This document shows, one piece after another, positions 1-11,537 of a stretch of DNA of 64,000 nucleotides. The translations under genes and the position numbers were made by a program. This stretch comes from Fragilariopsis cylindrus CCMP1102. Its lineage: Eukaryota; Bacillariophyta; Bacillariophyceae; Bacillariales; Bacillariaceae. Position 1 is the first letter of the stretch, and each line of letters starts with the position of its first letter. The stretch spans positions 705,315 to 769,314 of the forward strand of contig FMBT01000293.1 of assembly GCA_900095095.1 (NCBI GenBank). Direction: 5' to 3'. Under the pieces are notes generated by a model, which saw only the letters and a list, made by a program, of their open reading frames with translations, had not been told where the DNA came from and did no database searches.

Positions 1-226
1 CGGGAACGACCTTATTCTTCTTCTTCTTCGTTCTTATTGGTGCAATTTCTCGTGACGTCGTTGTCGTGGTAGAATTAAAAACTGTTGCAAAAGCCGGAGA
101 CAATGTTTCTCTACGAGGATTATTTTTTGTTCTTCTCACGGTAGGTAATTGCACGAAGCCGGAAGTCACATGAATGGCAAATAACGCTACTATTATCGTT
201 ATTCTTTGGAAAATTGTTCCTGACAT
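1..226 (-). CDS. N-terminus of a plastid-targeted protein, cut by the left window edge
   Basis: An open frame starts at the ATG at 226 and runs off the window with no stop (75 codons). It begins with a short basic stretch and a hydrophobic core (IIVALFAIHV). This is followed by TSGFVQLP, which resembles the ASAFxP signal-cleavage motif with its conserved Phe that diatoms use for plastid import. After the cleavage site the sequence is rich in Arg, Lys, Ser and Thr, as expected of a transit peptide, ending in a Lys-rich run. The mature domain lies outside the window, so the function cannot be stated. It is divergent from the RING gene that starts at 749. Confidence 0.6.
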   Translation of the reverse strand, partial: MSGTIFQRITIIVALFAIHVTSGFVQLPTVRRTKNNPRRETLSPAFATVFNSTTTTTSREIAPIRTKKKKNKVVP

Positions 227-425
227 TTTCAAGAAGAATTGGTACGGTACCTGCTAATTGTCGCTTATGTTGGAGAAAATGAATCTAAATATTATGGAGT
301 ACAGTGTTATCGCAAAACCTCGTCGTATTGTTGAATTTGATTCTTGATATTTTTCTCTTAATCCCTCTTTGATATGATTGATTGTGTGTTGAGTATGTGT
401 TTGTTCATGTGCTTGTGAGAGTTTG

Positions 426-460
<35 letters not shown>

Positions 461-748
461 TGGTGGTGTGTTTGTGTTTTAGAAGAATTCGAATTGAGAA
501 AGTGATGTTTGTTATTTAGAATGATTGGAAAATATTTTCTCGGTAGTTACAAATTACTGGATGACGTGTGATGATGTGTTTCATTCGAATCGAATGAATC
601 AATTAATTTATTTAGCATATTTTCTTTTGACGCGATTAGAGCGAAACTAAATACTTCATACACATTTTTCATTTTCAATTTAAATTAAACATTGTTGTTA
701 CAACAAAAAAGTAAGACAAAGAACAACAACAAACTGTACAATGCCATT
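227..748. promoter_or_regulatory. Divergent intergenic region between plastid-targeted gene and RING ligase
   Basis: This 522 bp AT-rich stretch lies between two divergent start codons and must hold both promoters. It contains a (TG)n microsatellite and several T-rich runs. No TATA box or other named motif could be assigned with confidence. Confidence 0.4.
429..458. repeat. (TG)15 microsatellite
   Basis: A perfect TG dinucleotide run of 30 bp lies in the divergent promoter region and is followed by looser GT-rich sequence to about 480. Confidence 0.95.
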
Positions 749-2383
749 ATGAGTGCTAATTGGTGCGAGATTTGTCAAGAGTCATGTCTCCACCATCCGA
801 CGATATGCTCTGTTTGTGGCACTGCCTTAACCGTGCCGCAAAATGACGGTAGCGTTACTACGAATGACACTACGAATGACACTACGACTAACGATCGATT
901 AATTCAAGATATGGAATTGGCTAGTCGAGATCTAAATCAGATATTAGGTAATCTAAGAGGACAAGTTCAAGACCTCGACAGTCTAACTCGGAATATTATT
1001 CAACAGCAAGAAGATGGCAACAATCTTGGACTTCCACCGGAAGCATGGGATCCTCAACATTCTTCGGGTTCGTCATCTCGACCTACCAGCAAGGATACAT
1101 TGAGTAAGATTCCTCGATTTCTTTTGAATGAAAAGAGTAATCTTTTTCGACAGGCAAAATTACAAATAAATGAGTATTTGACTCCAAATGATGTTACAAG
1201 TACTGCTGCGAGTGTTACGTCTACTGTTCCCGCCGTGTTCGAATGTGACGACAACGATTCGTCGCGTGTAATAACGGAGAATTTTAGTGCAACCAGCAAA
1301 ACTATACGGAGCTACGATTGCATTGTTGGTGAGTGAGCAGTGACTCGAGTCGAGTCGAACCGAATCGAATCACAATGTTTCTGCTAATAGACGAAACATA
1401 TCTTCTATATTTTCTTCTTCTTAATTACTCGTTTAGTTGCATATTTTCTTTCTTACCTCTCCACATTTTCTTTTGCTTTCTTCTCTTTTAATCTATCTTT
1501 AGGCGAATTTGGTGCAACAAAGGACTTTATGTTCGACAGTGAATTAGTTTTGGCATTTCCGTTGACAGGGAGAGGCGGATTAAGCGAAGAAATAAAGACA
1601 CAAATAGCTCACTTACGCCGGAAAAACTCACAGCGATCGATGGATGACAATGACAATGGCGACGATAAAATGAAATCTGGTGACATCGGAACTGCTTCAG
1701 CTACGAAAGTCATCGTGTTCATGGTCAGAGGAGATGGGCTAACATTTGTTCAGAAAGTACTCATGGCTCAAGAAGCTGGTGCTGCAGCTGTTATTATTGG
1801 GAACAATACCCCCAGCCCTTGGCCATACGTGATGAAAGACTCAAAGGGTGAAGCTGAGAAACTTGGACGACAGGTTCTGATTCCTGTTGCTATGGTTAAG
1901 GAAGTGGATGCCCAGCAAATCCTACGCATGTTTGAAAAGCAGAAACAAATGGTAGAACAGCGAAAATATATGCTATCGTCGCTAGCTGTTCCAAAACAAA
2001 TAATCATTACCAAAGAAAAGTCGCAGGGACAACAAACTCAACCTATATGTTCACAAAAACAACAGGAGCAACGGCAACCTAATCGCTACAACTTTCATCT
2101 CTTATGCAATCTACAGATAGCAACACAGTCTTGTGACTGTGCCGTATGTTGTGAAAGACTAGAATATTCAGAGAAGGTACTGCAAGTACCGGGCTGTGGT
2201 CACATATTTCACGAAGCGTGTGCTTTAGTTTGGCTTCAATCTCATAATACTTGTCCATACTGCCGACGAGAATTGCCTACGGACGATCCTGAGTATGAAC
2301 GAGAACGACGGCTGAGACAACAACGACCGAATTCTACCAACAGGGAAAGTACAAATTCTGGTGCCAATGCATTTTACGGATGA
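749..2383 (+). CDS. Zinc-ribbon / PA-domain / RING-H2 E3 ubiquitin ligase
   Basis: Two exons (749-1328 and 1503-2383) with a GT-AG intron that splits a Gly codon give a protein of 486 residues. The N-terminus has CEIC and CSVC pairs about 10 residues apart, a likely zinc ribbon, followed by NDT-rich linker and a short helical stretch. A PA-like domain (AGAAAVIIGNN, then QVLIPVAMV) spans roughly residues 262-335. A C-terminal RING-H2 finger starts at CAVC (about residue 405) and continues with GCGHIFHEAC and CPYC, so it has the C-H-H-C order of E3 ligases. RING-H2 fingers recruit E2 enzymes to ubiquitinate substrates. There is no signal peptide or membrane segment, unlike the PA-TM-RING ligases where PA faces a lumen, so this one looks cytosolic. 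The start was placed at the ATG directly before the zinc ribbon; an upstream in-frame non-ATG extension is not needed. Confidence 0.85.
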
Positions 2384-2802
2384 AAATTTATAGCAGATTA
2401 AGATATTATAATCACCGTAGTAAAAAATTAATGGCTGACGAAATCGCTACTAGTACAGATTGACATTTTCTTTTACTTTCACCACATACAAATCGTTTAT
2501 GCTGTACATACTAGTGACAACCTTACTTTCTTTTCTTTTACAATAACTGTACTCTACTAGTCAGATAGTTCATTTTTTGTCGTTATTCATTATGAAGACG
2601 AACAGCCGTTCTACTAGGTTACCCCAATTGCAAAAATTAGGTTATATATTTTGCGAAATGAAGAAATAATAATAATGAGTAAAAAAGGACGAATCATGTG
2701 CTCGGCTAATTTGTCTATAGTGTACATTCATATGTAAAAACTTGAATAGAAGAGCTCATAACGTTAATATTTTGATTCAAAAATAGCTGGTTGATACTCA
2801 GA
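2384..2802. other. Convergent intergenic stretch
   Basis: This AT-rich sequence lies between the 3' ends of the RING gene and the prolyl 4-hydroxylase gene. It presumably holds both 3' UTRs. No other feature was seen. Confidence 0.5.
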
Positions 2803-5414
2803 TTAGATGACAAACTTTTGAGTAGGGCCGTCTTCTTCGGTAATTACCCACGTTTTTACTACTTTCTTGTTGACTTTCACGTTCCACACATGACCTTCGA
2901 AGGTGTTCACGCCAAGCACAGGATCGCCTGGTTTTAGGCTTCCCCAGAATTGATCTTGATAAAAAAGTTTGGCTTCTGCAAAGGTTGGATCTTGTCCAGA
3001 ATTTTCAAACTCGGCCGATATCTTCATGTTCGTGGGTGCTGTAACAGCTCCTCCATTTTCGTTTTGGAACTTTTTCTTTATTGGCGATCCGGCGAAACCA
3101 GAACGAGGTGTATTCCATACCCAAAGATTTGCGGCATACTTTTGATTACTCAGTACTGGACATGCACCGTGGAGCGAACTCTTATCCACCTCACCATTGG
3201 GATGTTGACTGTAGAATAATACAGCACGGGATGAATGAGGACGAATTGCCAATCGCGTTCGACATAGTACAACCTAAGGGAGATGGATTGAAAGAGAATA
3301 ATTTGTTGAGTATCCAATATGACATACATTTGACAAAAATTTAATAGAAAGAGCCCAAACAAGTTCGATCGTTAGTATTCCTGAAGAAATGGAGTAGAAA
3401 AAGAACGTGCATCCCAACTCCAAGCGATAAAATCTCGATGAATCTTACCAGATTTTCTTCCCAGGATCCGCTCTTCAGTACCGATCCACGGTCAGAGACT
3501 CTCAACTGTTCTCGAGCCTAATAAATGAAGTTTGAATGTGCATGGGTGAGTTTTGAATAATCAAATTCACATTTCGCATACGTATAATCTATAGCGAAAG
3601 TTGTCTTACCTCGTTGCTAGATACAGCTTCCTCCTCTTCAAGGGCAATTTTGGGCATCATTCCCTGCGGAAAAACGGTTTCGCCACCATCATCATCTCCA
3701 AGATCAGACATATATAGTAAGATAGTAGCATATCGATTTCCTCCTGTTCCACTAGACTCATAATCATGCTTTAACTGCCCACTCTACATAGAATAATCAG
3801 TACAGAGGGTAAACAAGATTAAGACAGCCGCGAGTTTAGTATCGTATATTATTCTGTTGGATATAATTATGTAAAAAGCTCAACTCAGCGCAATAATGAT
3901 CATAGTGTTCTTACATTGTCCTCAATGAAATCTAAGTGAGAATTGTATGCCTTCGACACGTTGTACCGTAAAATTTGTAAGCCATCACTGTGAGACTACC
4001 GCATAATAATTTTAGGATTTGGTTGTAAGAAACGAAATATAAATAAATTAGAGTGTACTCGTACTGAGGAACGAAATAGGAAGTCCATTCGGTTAGAATA
4101 TAGAAACAAAGACAAAACACATCAATAAACGATAATTATTCTGTACCTCAATGTATTCATCGTAGCCTAAAGCTTCAAAACAACGTCTACCGAAAAAAAA
4201 AGGAAGAAAAATGAATAAATGAAGAAGATGAAAGAAAAAAAGAAAATTTGAGATACAGTATATAGTAATTGTAGAAATGGACCAGAATATTTTAGAATAT
4301 CATTGGAGAAATTGATGACAAAAACATACTTCTTAATTTTAATGGCAGTTTTTCCACTTGTGTCAAAACCGCTTTCGGATGTTCTTCTAGAATTCACCGA
4401 ATGAGAGCTTGCCCCAGTTGTACTCCGCTTAATCCTGTGTGAATCGGATTTTTCTGCCTGTGCCTTCTCAACAATTTCCTTACTCTCGTCTCGGGAGAAG
4501 AAATTGAAAACGTCAAAAACTCGTGGGCTTAAAGAAAGAACTTCCAGGTATATAGCCTTATCGAGGGCACCTGGTACATGTGGCAGATGGAAAATTTCTC
4601 CAACATAAGAAGGAGCAAACATGAAAACACGTCCTGCAGGTACAGCGTAGAGATGGATTTCTGCCGGAGATTTTTCTCCATAATTTTTATCTGACAGACA
4701 AGTTTGTGTTTCGCTTTCGTCGTCTGTTTGGCATTCCTTCTTATCTTTGTCGAGAAACATCATTATTTTGGATAGTAATTGAAATTGAGTGACACGGAGA
4801 CCCTCTCGAGTATGGAAGTGACAAGGCAACGAAGTACTTTGACCCGATTTGACTGGTACGAGATCATTGTGATCTAAGAGGATCGGAGTATGGTCTATTC
4901 CCATATCACAGAAACCTAAGAAACCCTGGGATTTGTCCTTATATACTTCTGCAGAATGACAATTATTGGACGGGTTGGTCAGAACCCCATGAAAAGTTTT
5001 TGTCAAGAGTGATTCAAATTGATACTTATCCACTTCAGTAGGACATCCTTCGACTTCGTAATTCAATCTAAGTTCTTCTAGAACGGTATTAATTTGTACG
5101 TTTCCACAGGGTGTAGTTTCTCCGTTTCTGTGTAGTATAATAAGAGGAACATCTTTATACGAATCAACGTCTCCAATAGCTGGTAGGAGGGATCGAAATC
5201 GATCGTCGCACGATGGAGTATGACTAGGAGCTGCCGCAATATCATCTTGATTATCCAATAGGTCCCGGGTAGATGATTCAACGAATATACCACTACCGGT
5301 ATTTGATGTGTTTATTGACCGGTAAAAAATCATAGACACGATGCAACACGAGATCATCAGCAAAAGCAAAAACTTTGCGTGTCCGCCATTTTTAAGAGTT
5401 CTATCTTTCTTCAT
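2803..5414 (-). CDS. Prolyl 4-hydroxylase alpha-subunit-like 2OG-Fe(II) dioxygenase, membrane-anchored
   Basis: Six exons join in frame with GT-AG introns: 5414-4330, 4186-4147, 3995-3915, 3783-3610, 3517-3449 and 3273-2803, giving 639 residues. The N-terminus has one hydrophobic segment (FLLLLMISCCIVSMIFY), fitting a type II ER/Golgi enzyme. About 270 residues of lumenal sequence precede the P4H domain. The C-terminal domain starts at RVFDVFNFFSRDESKEIVEKA. Exon 3 carries the HxD iron ligands in YNSHLDFIEDN. Exon 6 carries the distal His and the 2-oxoglutarate-binding Lys in HPNGEVDKSSLHGACPVL. The enzyme hydroxylates peptidyl proline using Fe(II), 2-oxoglutarate and oxygen. Exon 2 is only 40 nt and would be easily missed. 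The middle region before the P4H core (about residues 60-300) is not recognised. The gene is divergent from V-ATPase subunit C. Confidence 0.9.
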
Positions 5415-6025
5415 TAGTATGCCGAGTGCTGAAAGTCGATAACAACAACAAGAAGATTAAATTTAAATGTTAATTTCTTTGATTCGTTTCCCGATATCGA
5501 TTCATTCGGTTTCCTTCAGGTCATATCCTCTCAATTTGAGGATTGAACTCAGCAACAATGCGGCCGACAAGACTGAAAAAGTGCATCGAGACATTTACTT
5601 TAACATGCAGTACCGGTACTAGTAGTACAACACATAGGTACCCCTACAGTTAGTACTAGTATCTAAAACACAACAAAAAAGCTGTATGATTTTTAACTCT
5701 AACTCTAACTTCTAACTGTGTAAGTACTCAGTAGCGAGGCGGCATCGATGCTGGGGTCGCCAACTTCTTACAGTAACGGCTCGCAAATACTACTGTATCA
5801 ACGTAGATACAAACAAGCAAAGATTACATAAAGCTTCTCCATTATTTCTTCCAGTACAGTATTACAACACAATAAAGACCAAATACAAGTACGACGTCAA
5901 CTTAGAAAGAGATTATATCTACAAGTACTACGGCATTTGTATTTTTGGACGTCACGCTACTATTAGAAATTGAAGGGAGAATTCACTCTTTTGTTTATAT
6001 CTTCTCGATCTAGTTTATATTGACC
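5415..6025. promoter_or_regulatory. Divergent promoter region, P4H and V-ATPase subunit C
   Basis: This 611 bp region between divergent start codons contains short CTAACT-like repeats near 5697-5717 and several AGTAC/GTAC-rich blocks. No defined motif was identified. Confidence 0.35.
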
Positions 6026-7671
6026 ATGAGCTACTGTATAGTCGCGATTTCAAACGATGGAGGTGCTCCGGAACAAGCCTATCGCAAAATGCAGTCGGCT
6101 GGTGCTTGTCCAGAGGCTCCTTATGCTGGTGAGTAGCAGACAGTTATTTTCATTTTTTCAAGAACGAAAATGTTAACAGCCTGGCGTTTAAGCTGTTTTG
6201 TGCTGGGGAGGGAAATGAAAAGCAAGCACCCGTTTCTCATTCATATCATTTGTTCGTGCTCTTCCCTATCCATCTTTTTCTTTATTGTTTGTGTTTTGTT
6301 GTATTGTGATGATACATACATACATACATACATACATACACACATACATACATACATATACACCATATCAGAAATGTTCAAATTCGAAGTTCCGTCCTTG
6401 ACTGTCGGTACTTTGGACACTCTGATGACTTTAAGTGATGATCTGGTTAAAACAGATGGTGTTGTAGAACAAACAGTGAGAAAAATTGAAAGGACGACCG
6501 CAGAATTGTTCGATCGCAAATCGTCCGACCTCACTGTTGGAGGTAAGTAAAATAAGTCTTAGTCTGATTATTACTACCATTATTATTATTTTTGTTGCTA
6601 CTGCTTGCACGATTTAGATGATCGGTATTAGCACTACTTCATTTTTGTGTACTAACATCAACATCAAATCTTATGACATATGTAGGAGTTCCTGCCCAGA
6701 GATACATTCAACAGTTCGCTTGGGATTCGGCAAAGTACCCTAACCGACGACCATTGAAAGAATTAGTCGCCATGATTGCCGGCGGTGCAGCGGGGATTGA
6801 GGAAGAACTCAAACAGCTCACTACTTCATTTGCGGATAAGCAAGCTGCCTTGCAAGATGCTAAACGTAAATCTGGAGGTAACCTGATGAAGGCTGATTTG
6901 AACGATTCGTTGGATGCAGCAACCATGAGTAATGTCAACATAGTTGATACTGAATATCTCAAAACTGTCTTCGTTGCCATTCCTAAACAAGCCAAGGAAA
7001 ATTTTGAATCTACAATTGAAAGCCTTGGTAGCGATGTCGTTGGATTTGGTGGCCCCGATTGGAGCAAAGATTCTACCAAATTGGGTGGACCAATTTCTTT
7101 TGGCAACCAAGTCGACCGTCATAAAGTGTGTGGGTCCCCTGTCGTTCCTGGATCTGCGCAACTCGTTAAGTCAGACGACGATTCACTCCTTTATGCCGTT
7201 ACTATCCTCAAAGGAGAGTACGAGGCAGGTCATTACGAAGGTAGCGAATTCCACGCAGGATCATTCAAGGAATTCGAGCCAGAACTAGCCAAGGCCTGTC
7301 GCGAGAAACGCTTTGTTCTTCGTGAATTCAAGTGGGATCCATCGCAAGCTGCAAAATCAGCAATGGCTAGGGAGCAACTATATGTGGAAGTTGATGGGAT
7401 GAAGAGTGCGCTTATGAGATGGTGCAAGACTCATTTTGGTGACGCCTTCGTTGCCTGGATGCACATCAAGGCAATCCGTGTATTCGTCGAATCTGTTCTA
7501 CGTTATGGTCTGCCCGTTGACTTCACATCCGTCCTTTACAAGATTCATAACGGAAAAGACTATCAGCTAACGCAAAAACTCGACAAGTCTCTTGGAAGTG
7601 GAGCTGATGATGATATTGATGAAGGCGCAGAAGAATATCATGATTTTGTCTTGCTCAAGTTTGAACCGTAG
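6026..7671 (+). CDS. VMA5: V-type proton ATPase subunit C
   Basis: Three exons (6026-6128, 6372-6542, 6686-7671) splice in frame to 419 residues, close to the usual length near 390. The protein matches the V1 subunit C family throughout, with FKFEVPSLTVGTLDTLM in the N-terminal foot and GVPAQRYIQQFAWDSAKYP after exon 3 begins. The C-terminal half has LYVEVDGMKSALMRWCK, AFVAWMHIKAIRVFVESVLRYGLP and the usual hydrophobic-acidic tail. Subunit C bridges the V1 and Vo sectors through the peripheral stalks and takes part in reversible disassembly of the vacuolar proton pump. The start ATG gives MSYCIVAISNDG. The first intron holds a tetranucleotide microsatellite. The gene ends only 95 bp from the convergent phosphatase gene. 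Confidence 0.95.
6313..6358. repeat. (TACA)n microsatellite in intron 1 of V-ATPase C
   Basis: A run of TACA repeats with one CACA interruption lies inside the first intron. Confidence 0.9.
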
Positions 7672-7766
7672 AGCAGGCATTTATATAATAATTAGACTTC
7701 CTAGCATGCAAACTACTGTAGTGAGACAATACAAGTACATCCACTATCTTTAAATTTTGTTATTAG

Positions 7767-10700
7767 CTAGCTTAAGGTGGATTTTTTTCCTTTTTTAGGA
7801 TTCTTTATTCGTCCTTTTAGTTCTTGTTCTGCGGATAGAGCCATCAATACGATTTCGCTTGCGCTTTTTGCAACTGGTGGTATGACTCGACCTTTCATGC
7901 TAATTCGATAGGAACCATATACTGGCCGATGGTCGGAATGCTGCGCTTCTGGTACGCTTTGGTAATCTAGTACACGGATACCATTAGAAGGTAAGAATAG
8001 AATTCGATCCGTCCATGCGGGGATTCGTTGCTTGTGCGAAGTATCGTATGAATGGGATTCCTTGTCAAATTTGAACGTAGGCATAAACGCAATCTTACCC
8101 TCGGCGAAACCTGGAAATGCGCGTCCCTCGGCCATTGAATTAATCAATTGATCATGACGAATGAGATCATCGAGCGAAGTCTTATCGCGACTTCCATGGA
8201 GAATTGTGTACTCTGTCAATTCGCGAGGTAGATCGACGCGATAATTTAAGTCACCACAAAAGAAAACGCGATCCACAGAATCAAAAAGAAATGAACCGCT
8301 CGAAGAAGTCGAATCGTCTTCTGTCATTCTTCTTGGAACAAAACCTTCCGGGGCTTGGGCTTCTAGTTCAGAGGAGATGCGCCAAAAGTCTGAATCTCTT
8401 GCTTCTGTGTTTTTCACATGAGCAGCCAAATGAGCTGTGACAAAGACCATCCGTAATGACCTAGATCGCTTCGATCTTCGTTTCTTCCAATTTGTTTTTA
8501 GCCTTAACTTTAACAAAGGCAGCAATAGCTCCCTTGTTGTGAAACACGTTGCCAATACCACATGTTACATCGGCTACAAAACATCTTCGATATCTTTCAG
8601 GAATGATCTTTTAGCAAAGAGACCAAACTGAATTCCACCAAGAAGATGCAAAGCAAGAGGAACATATCCTTTCCCCAACATCTTTATCATCAATCGACGA
8701 AACTCCCTCGAACGTCTTCCTTCACTACGTCGGGGCTTAATATTTTCACATTCCTGCCCAGATATTAAAACAAGATCACTTCCATGACCGGGTGATATTC
8801 CATTCTTCCTAAATTTGCGAATGAATGCAGCGTCTTCCTCCGACGGAGATTCTTCTGCAAGGTTCCAAGTAACAATAGAGACTATTGCGTCTGACTTTTT
8901 GTCACTAATATTTTCAAGCGACGTTCTATTTAATGCAGCATTCTGTTCTTGCTGCTCTTTCGATCTACATAAATCTTCAACGTCAACTCTAAAGTCATCT
9001 TGAACAGACGTAGATGCCTTAGATGTAGTGTCATTGGTGGTTGCTCCCTCTTCCTCTTCATCTTGATTAATATCGGGCTCCAACGATTCGCCTGTTATAT
9101 TCAACAGTATCGGTAGCATCTTGTTGAAATTTTCTTCGTTACCATTATCGAGATACCCTCCCCTAGTCTTGTTTCCAAAAATCTCAGTAAATGAGTCAGT
9201 TTCTTTTATCCACGAACGCACATCTTCTTGCAAAACTTCTTCGATGAAACTCACCACATCTTGTTCTAGGTTGATATCCTCCTTTTTAGGGTTTATTATC
9301 TCGCTCTCAAAGTTCTCATGGGAATTGATAGAATCGTCAGTTCGAACATCGCATATATCTTGATCTTTGTCCTTTTCTGGAATATCAACACCTTTTCTTG
9401 GCATATCAACTATATGGTGTCTCCTCGATCGTTCCCCCTCATCTTTTATTTTATCTTCATCGTCAATAATGGATTTGATCCTCGGTCGTTTTTCACAAGT
9501 TACAGATTCGTTATTACTGTTTACTTCCACGATATCACTGCCTTCTTGACTATGCATAACTTTGGACAAGTTTTTGTATGATTCGTCATCCTTCTTCGTT
9601 TCTTCTAGCGGGTTGATTATTTCTACCACTACCCGATCGATGTTTTTGTTTGAAGTGACGTCAACACTAACTTCAGACTTACTTGCTTTCCCGTCGAATT
9701 CTTGACATTCAACTTCTACTGATGGATAATCCTTGCGTGTTACGTGTTGAATTTGTTTTTTTTCACCGACCTTGGTGGTATCCTGTCTTTTTTCAATCAT
9801 CGATCTACTCTCTTCATCAACATTTCTATCCATAGCACGGGATTCTCCGTCAACCGTTTCTGCGCCCACTAATGCAGATGTGTTGGTGTTATTGTTGTTC
9901 ACTTTGTCCTCGGTTTCAGAAAAAGACAAGCCCGCTGATGTTGATGTTGTTGTTGTTGTTACATTTCCAATCGATTTCATAGTATTCAGTGCTGTAGCCG
10001 AAGTTTCTGAAGATGCTAGTGTCTGGTTTGAATTTGGTTCGTTCTGATTTTTATTCTCCAAGATGACGAGAGGAGAAGGTATTTCCGGTATTTTGTTCGT
10101 TGTTTTTGCGTCGATAGTATTGACTGTGACACGGTTTTCTTCGACGTTGTCTATTGATTGAGGTATATGCACATATCCTTCTGGGATGGCCGTGTACATA
10201 TTATTTTTACCATCTTCCTCTGATAAGATACTTCCTGGATCAATATTTTCGACATTTGATGGCACTTTGTTATCACTTGTACTACGGCGCTTCCTCTTTC
10301 TGGGGGATATCATTTTCGTTCCACTGGATGTTGTTGGTATAACCGCCGTTGTTTGGCTTGTTCGTGTGAAGTCAGTTGTCAAAGATGTTATATTGGAAAT
10401 TTTCTTTCTCTTTCTTTTCTTTTTGGCAATTCTAACCCTTGTGTCTTCTTGTGTGTCAGTAGATTCTCGAGGAATGAAGCTAGAGGGAGAAATGCGCGTT
10501 GTAGTTTCCAATATTGGTTGGGTAGGTCCTCGTTTACTTGGATCAGAATAGTTAGATTTTGATTTCTTCTTCTTTTGCTTCATTTTTTTATCTATATTAT
10601 TGATACTGCGTCGTTTCCTGTTTTCGATGCTATCGTAAGATATCTTTGTCTTTGAATGCCGTTCCGACGAAATAGGTGTTGCTGTTTCTGATGATGGTAG

Positions 10701-11537
10701 AGTCATGTTGTGGATTGTATCGATTTTTCCAACCATCGCCTTACTATGACGACTTTTCTTTGTCTTTATATTTATATTTGTCTTTCGTTTTCTTTTACGC
10801 TTTGCATTCATTTTGGTATCGTCCGGAGTAGAATAGCTGTCTATCAAACTGTTTCTCGCGGAATTGCGATGTTTCACACTGTAATTTCTATGATCTTCCC
10901 CTTTCCTTCTTTTCCTTCTCTGAGTCGAGTGATCACGAACAAACGTTGATTGCTTTCTTATCTTATGTTCCGACTCGTTTTTACTGGTAAGAGAAGCAGA
11001 TGATTCCACTTGTCTTTCCAAGCCAAATGCGGGAGCAGGGAGATTCACTGGTGTTGTATCTGAACCCTTCATGTTATTTTTGGCTATCAATGACGTGCCC
11101 GTTTTACGTTGATGCGATCTCTGTCCGCCACTCGATTTACGCTTTTTGCTCTTTGATCGTTTCTTCTTCTTGGAAGAAGAATGCGGTGGCGGCAGTGATT
11201 CCGCGGAAGAAGATATCGGTTCTTCCTCTTGTGTATTCTCGACAACAAAGGATGTCGGTGCAAATGAAGGACCAGCCGCATTGTTGTATCTAGAAATTGA
11301 ATTTGTGCCGCTTTGGTCCGACCTCCTGAATGGTGCAAGACCCGAAGAGGAAGAGGAAGCGGAAGAAAACGTAGCTGCCTCCACGAAAAATATGCGACAA
11401 AGAAAGTTGTTGGTATATTGATAATTCTGCCATTTCGGAACAAGAAGATCCGTCAGAGAAGCGGAATATAGTGCGAAGAAAAGAAGAGCTCTTAATTTTG
11501 CTTTTAATAATAGAGATTGGTTTGTCATTTTATACAT
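7767..11537 (-). CDS. Inositol polyphosphate 5-phosphatase with long basic disordered N-terminus; frame disrupted
   Basis: The gene encodes about 1256 residues from the ATG at 11537. The C-terminal part is an inositol 5-phosphatase (IPPc) domain of the exonuclease/endonuclease/phosphatase fold. It has VSIVTWNLAE at its start, FCGDLNYRVDLP (metal and catalytic motif), RIPAWTDRIL (substrate motif) and SDHRPVYG. Such enzymes remove the 5-phosphate from phosphoinositides or soluble inositol phosphates. The first ~60 residues form a hydrophobic leader, followed by roughly 800 residues of Ser-, Lys-, Arg- and Asn-rich low complexity with many KKKRK-type clusters. Near 8574 the frame breaks. The conserved VADVTCGIGNVFHNKGAI stretch is read one frame over for about 100 bp, and the original frame resumes before LRMVFVTAHLAAH. 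One base missing in the A run at 8578-8581 and one extra base in about 8440-8540 explain it, either as sequence error or real damage. Confidence 0.8.

Noticed and set aside
3081-3344. Plus-strand ORF over the prolyl 4-hydroxylase exon 6
   Set aside because: It lies opposite a conserved coding exon and has no motif.
5697-5717. CTAACT-type repeats as an interstitial telomere
   Set aside because: Only three imperfect units, and the unit is not a known telomere repeat.
8561-8590. GTTTTGTAG as a 9 nt intron in the phosphatase gene
   Set aside because: Far too short for a spliceosomal intron, and removal does not restore the conserved frame.
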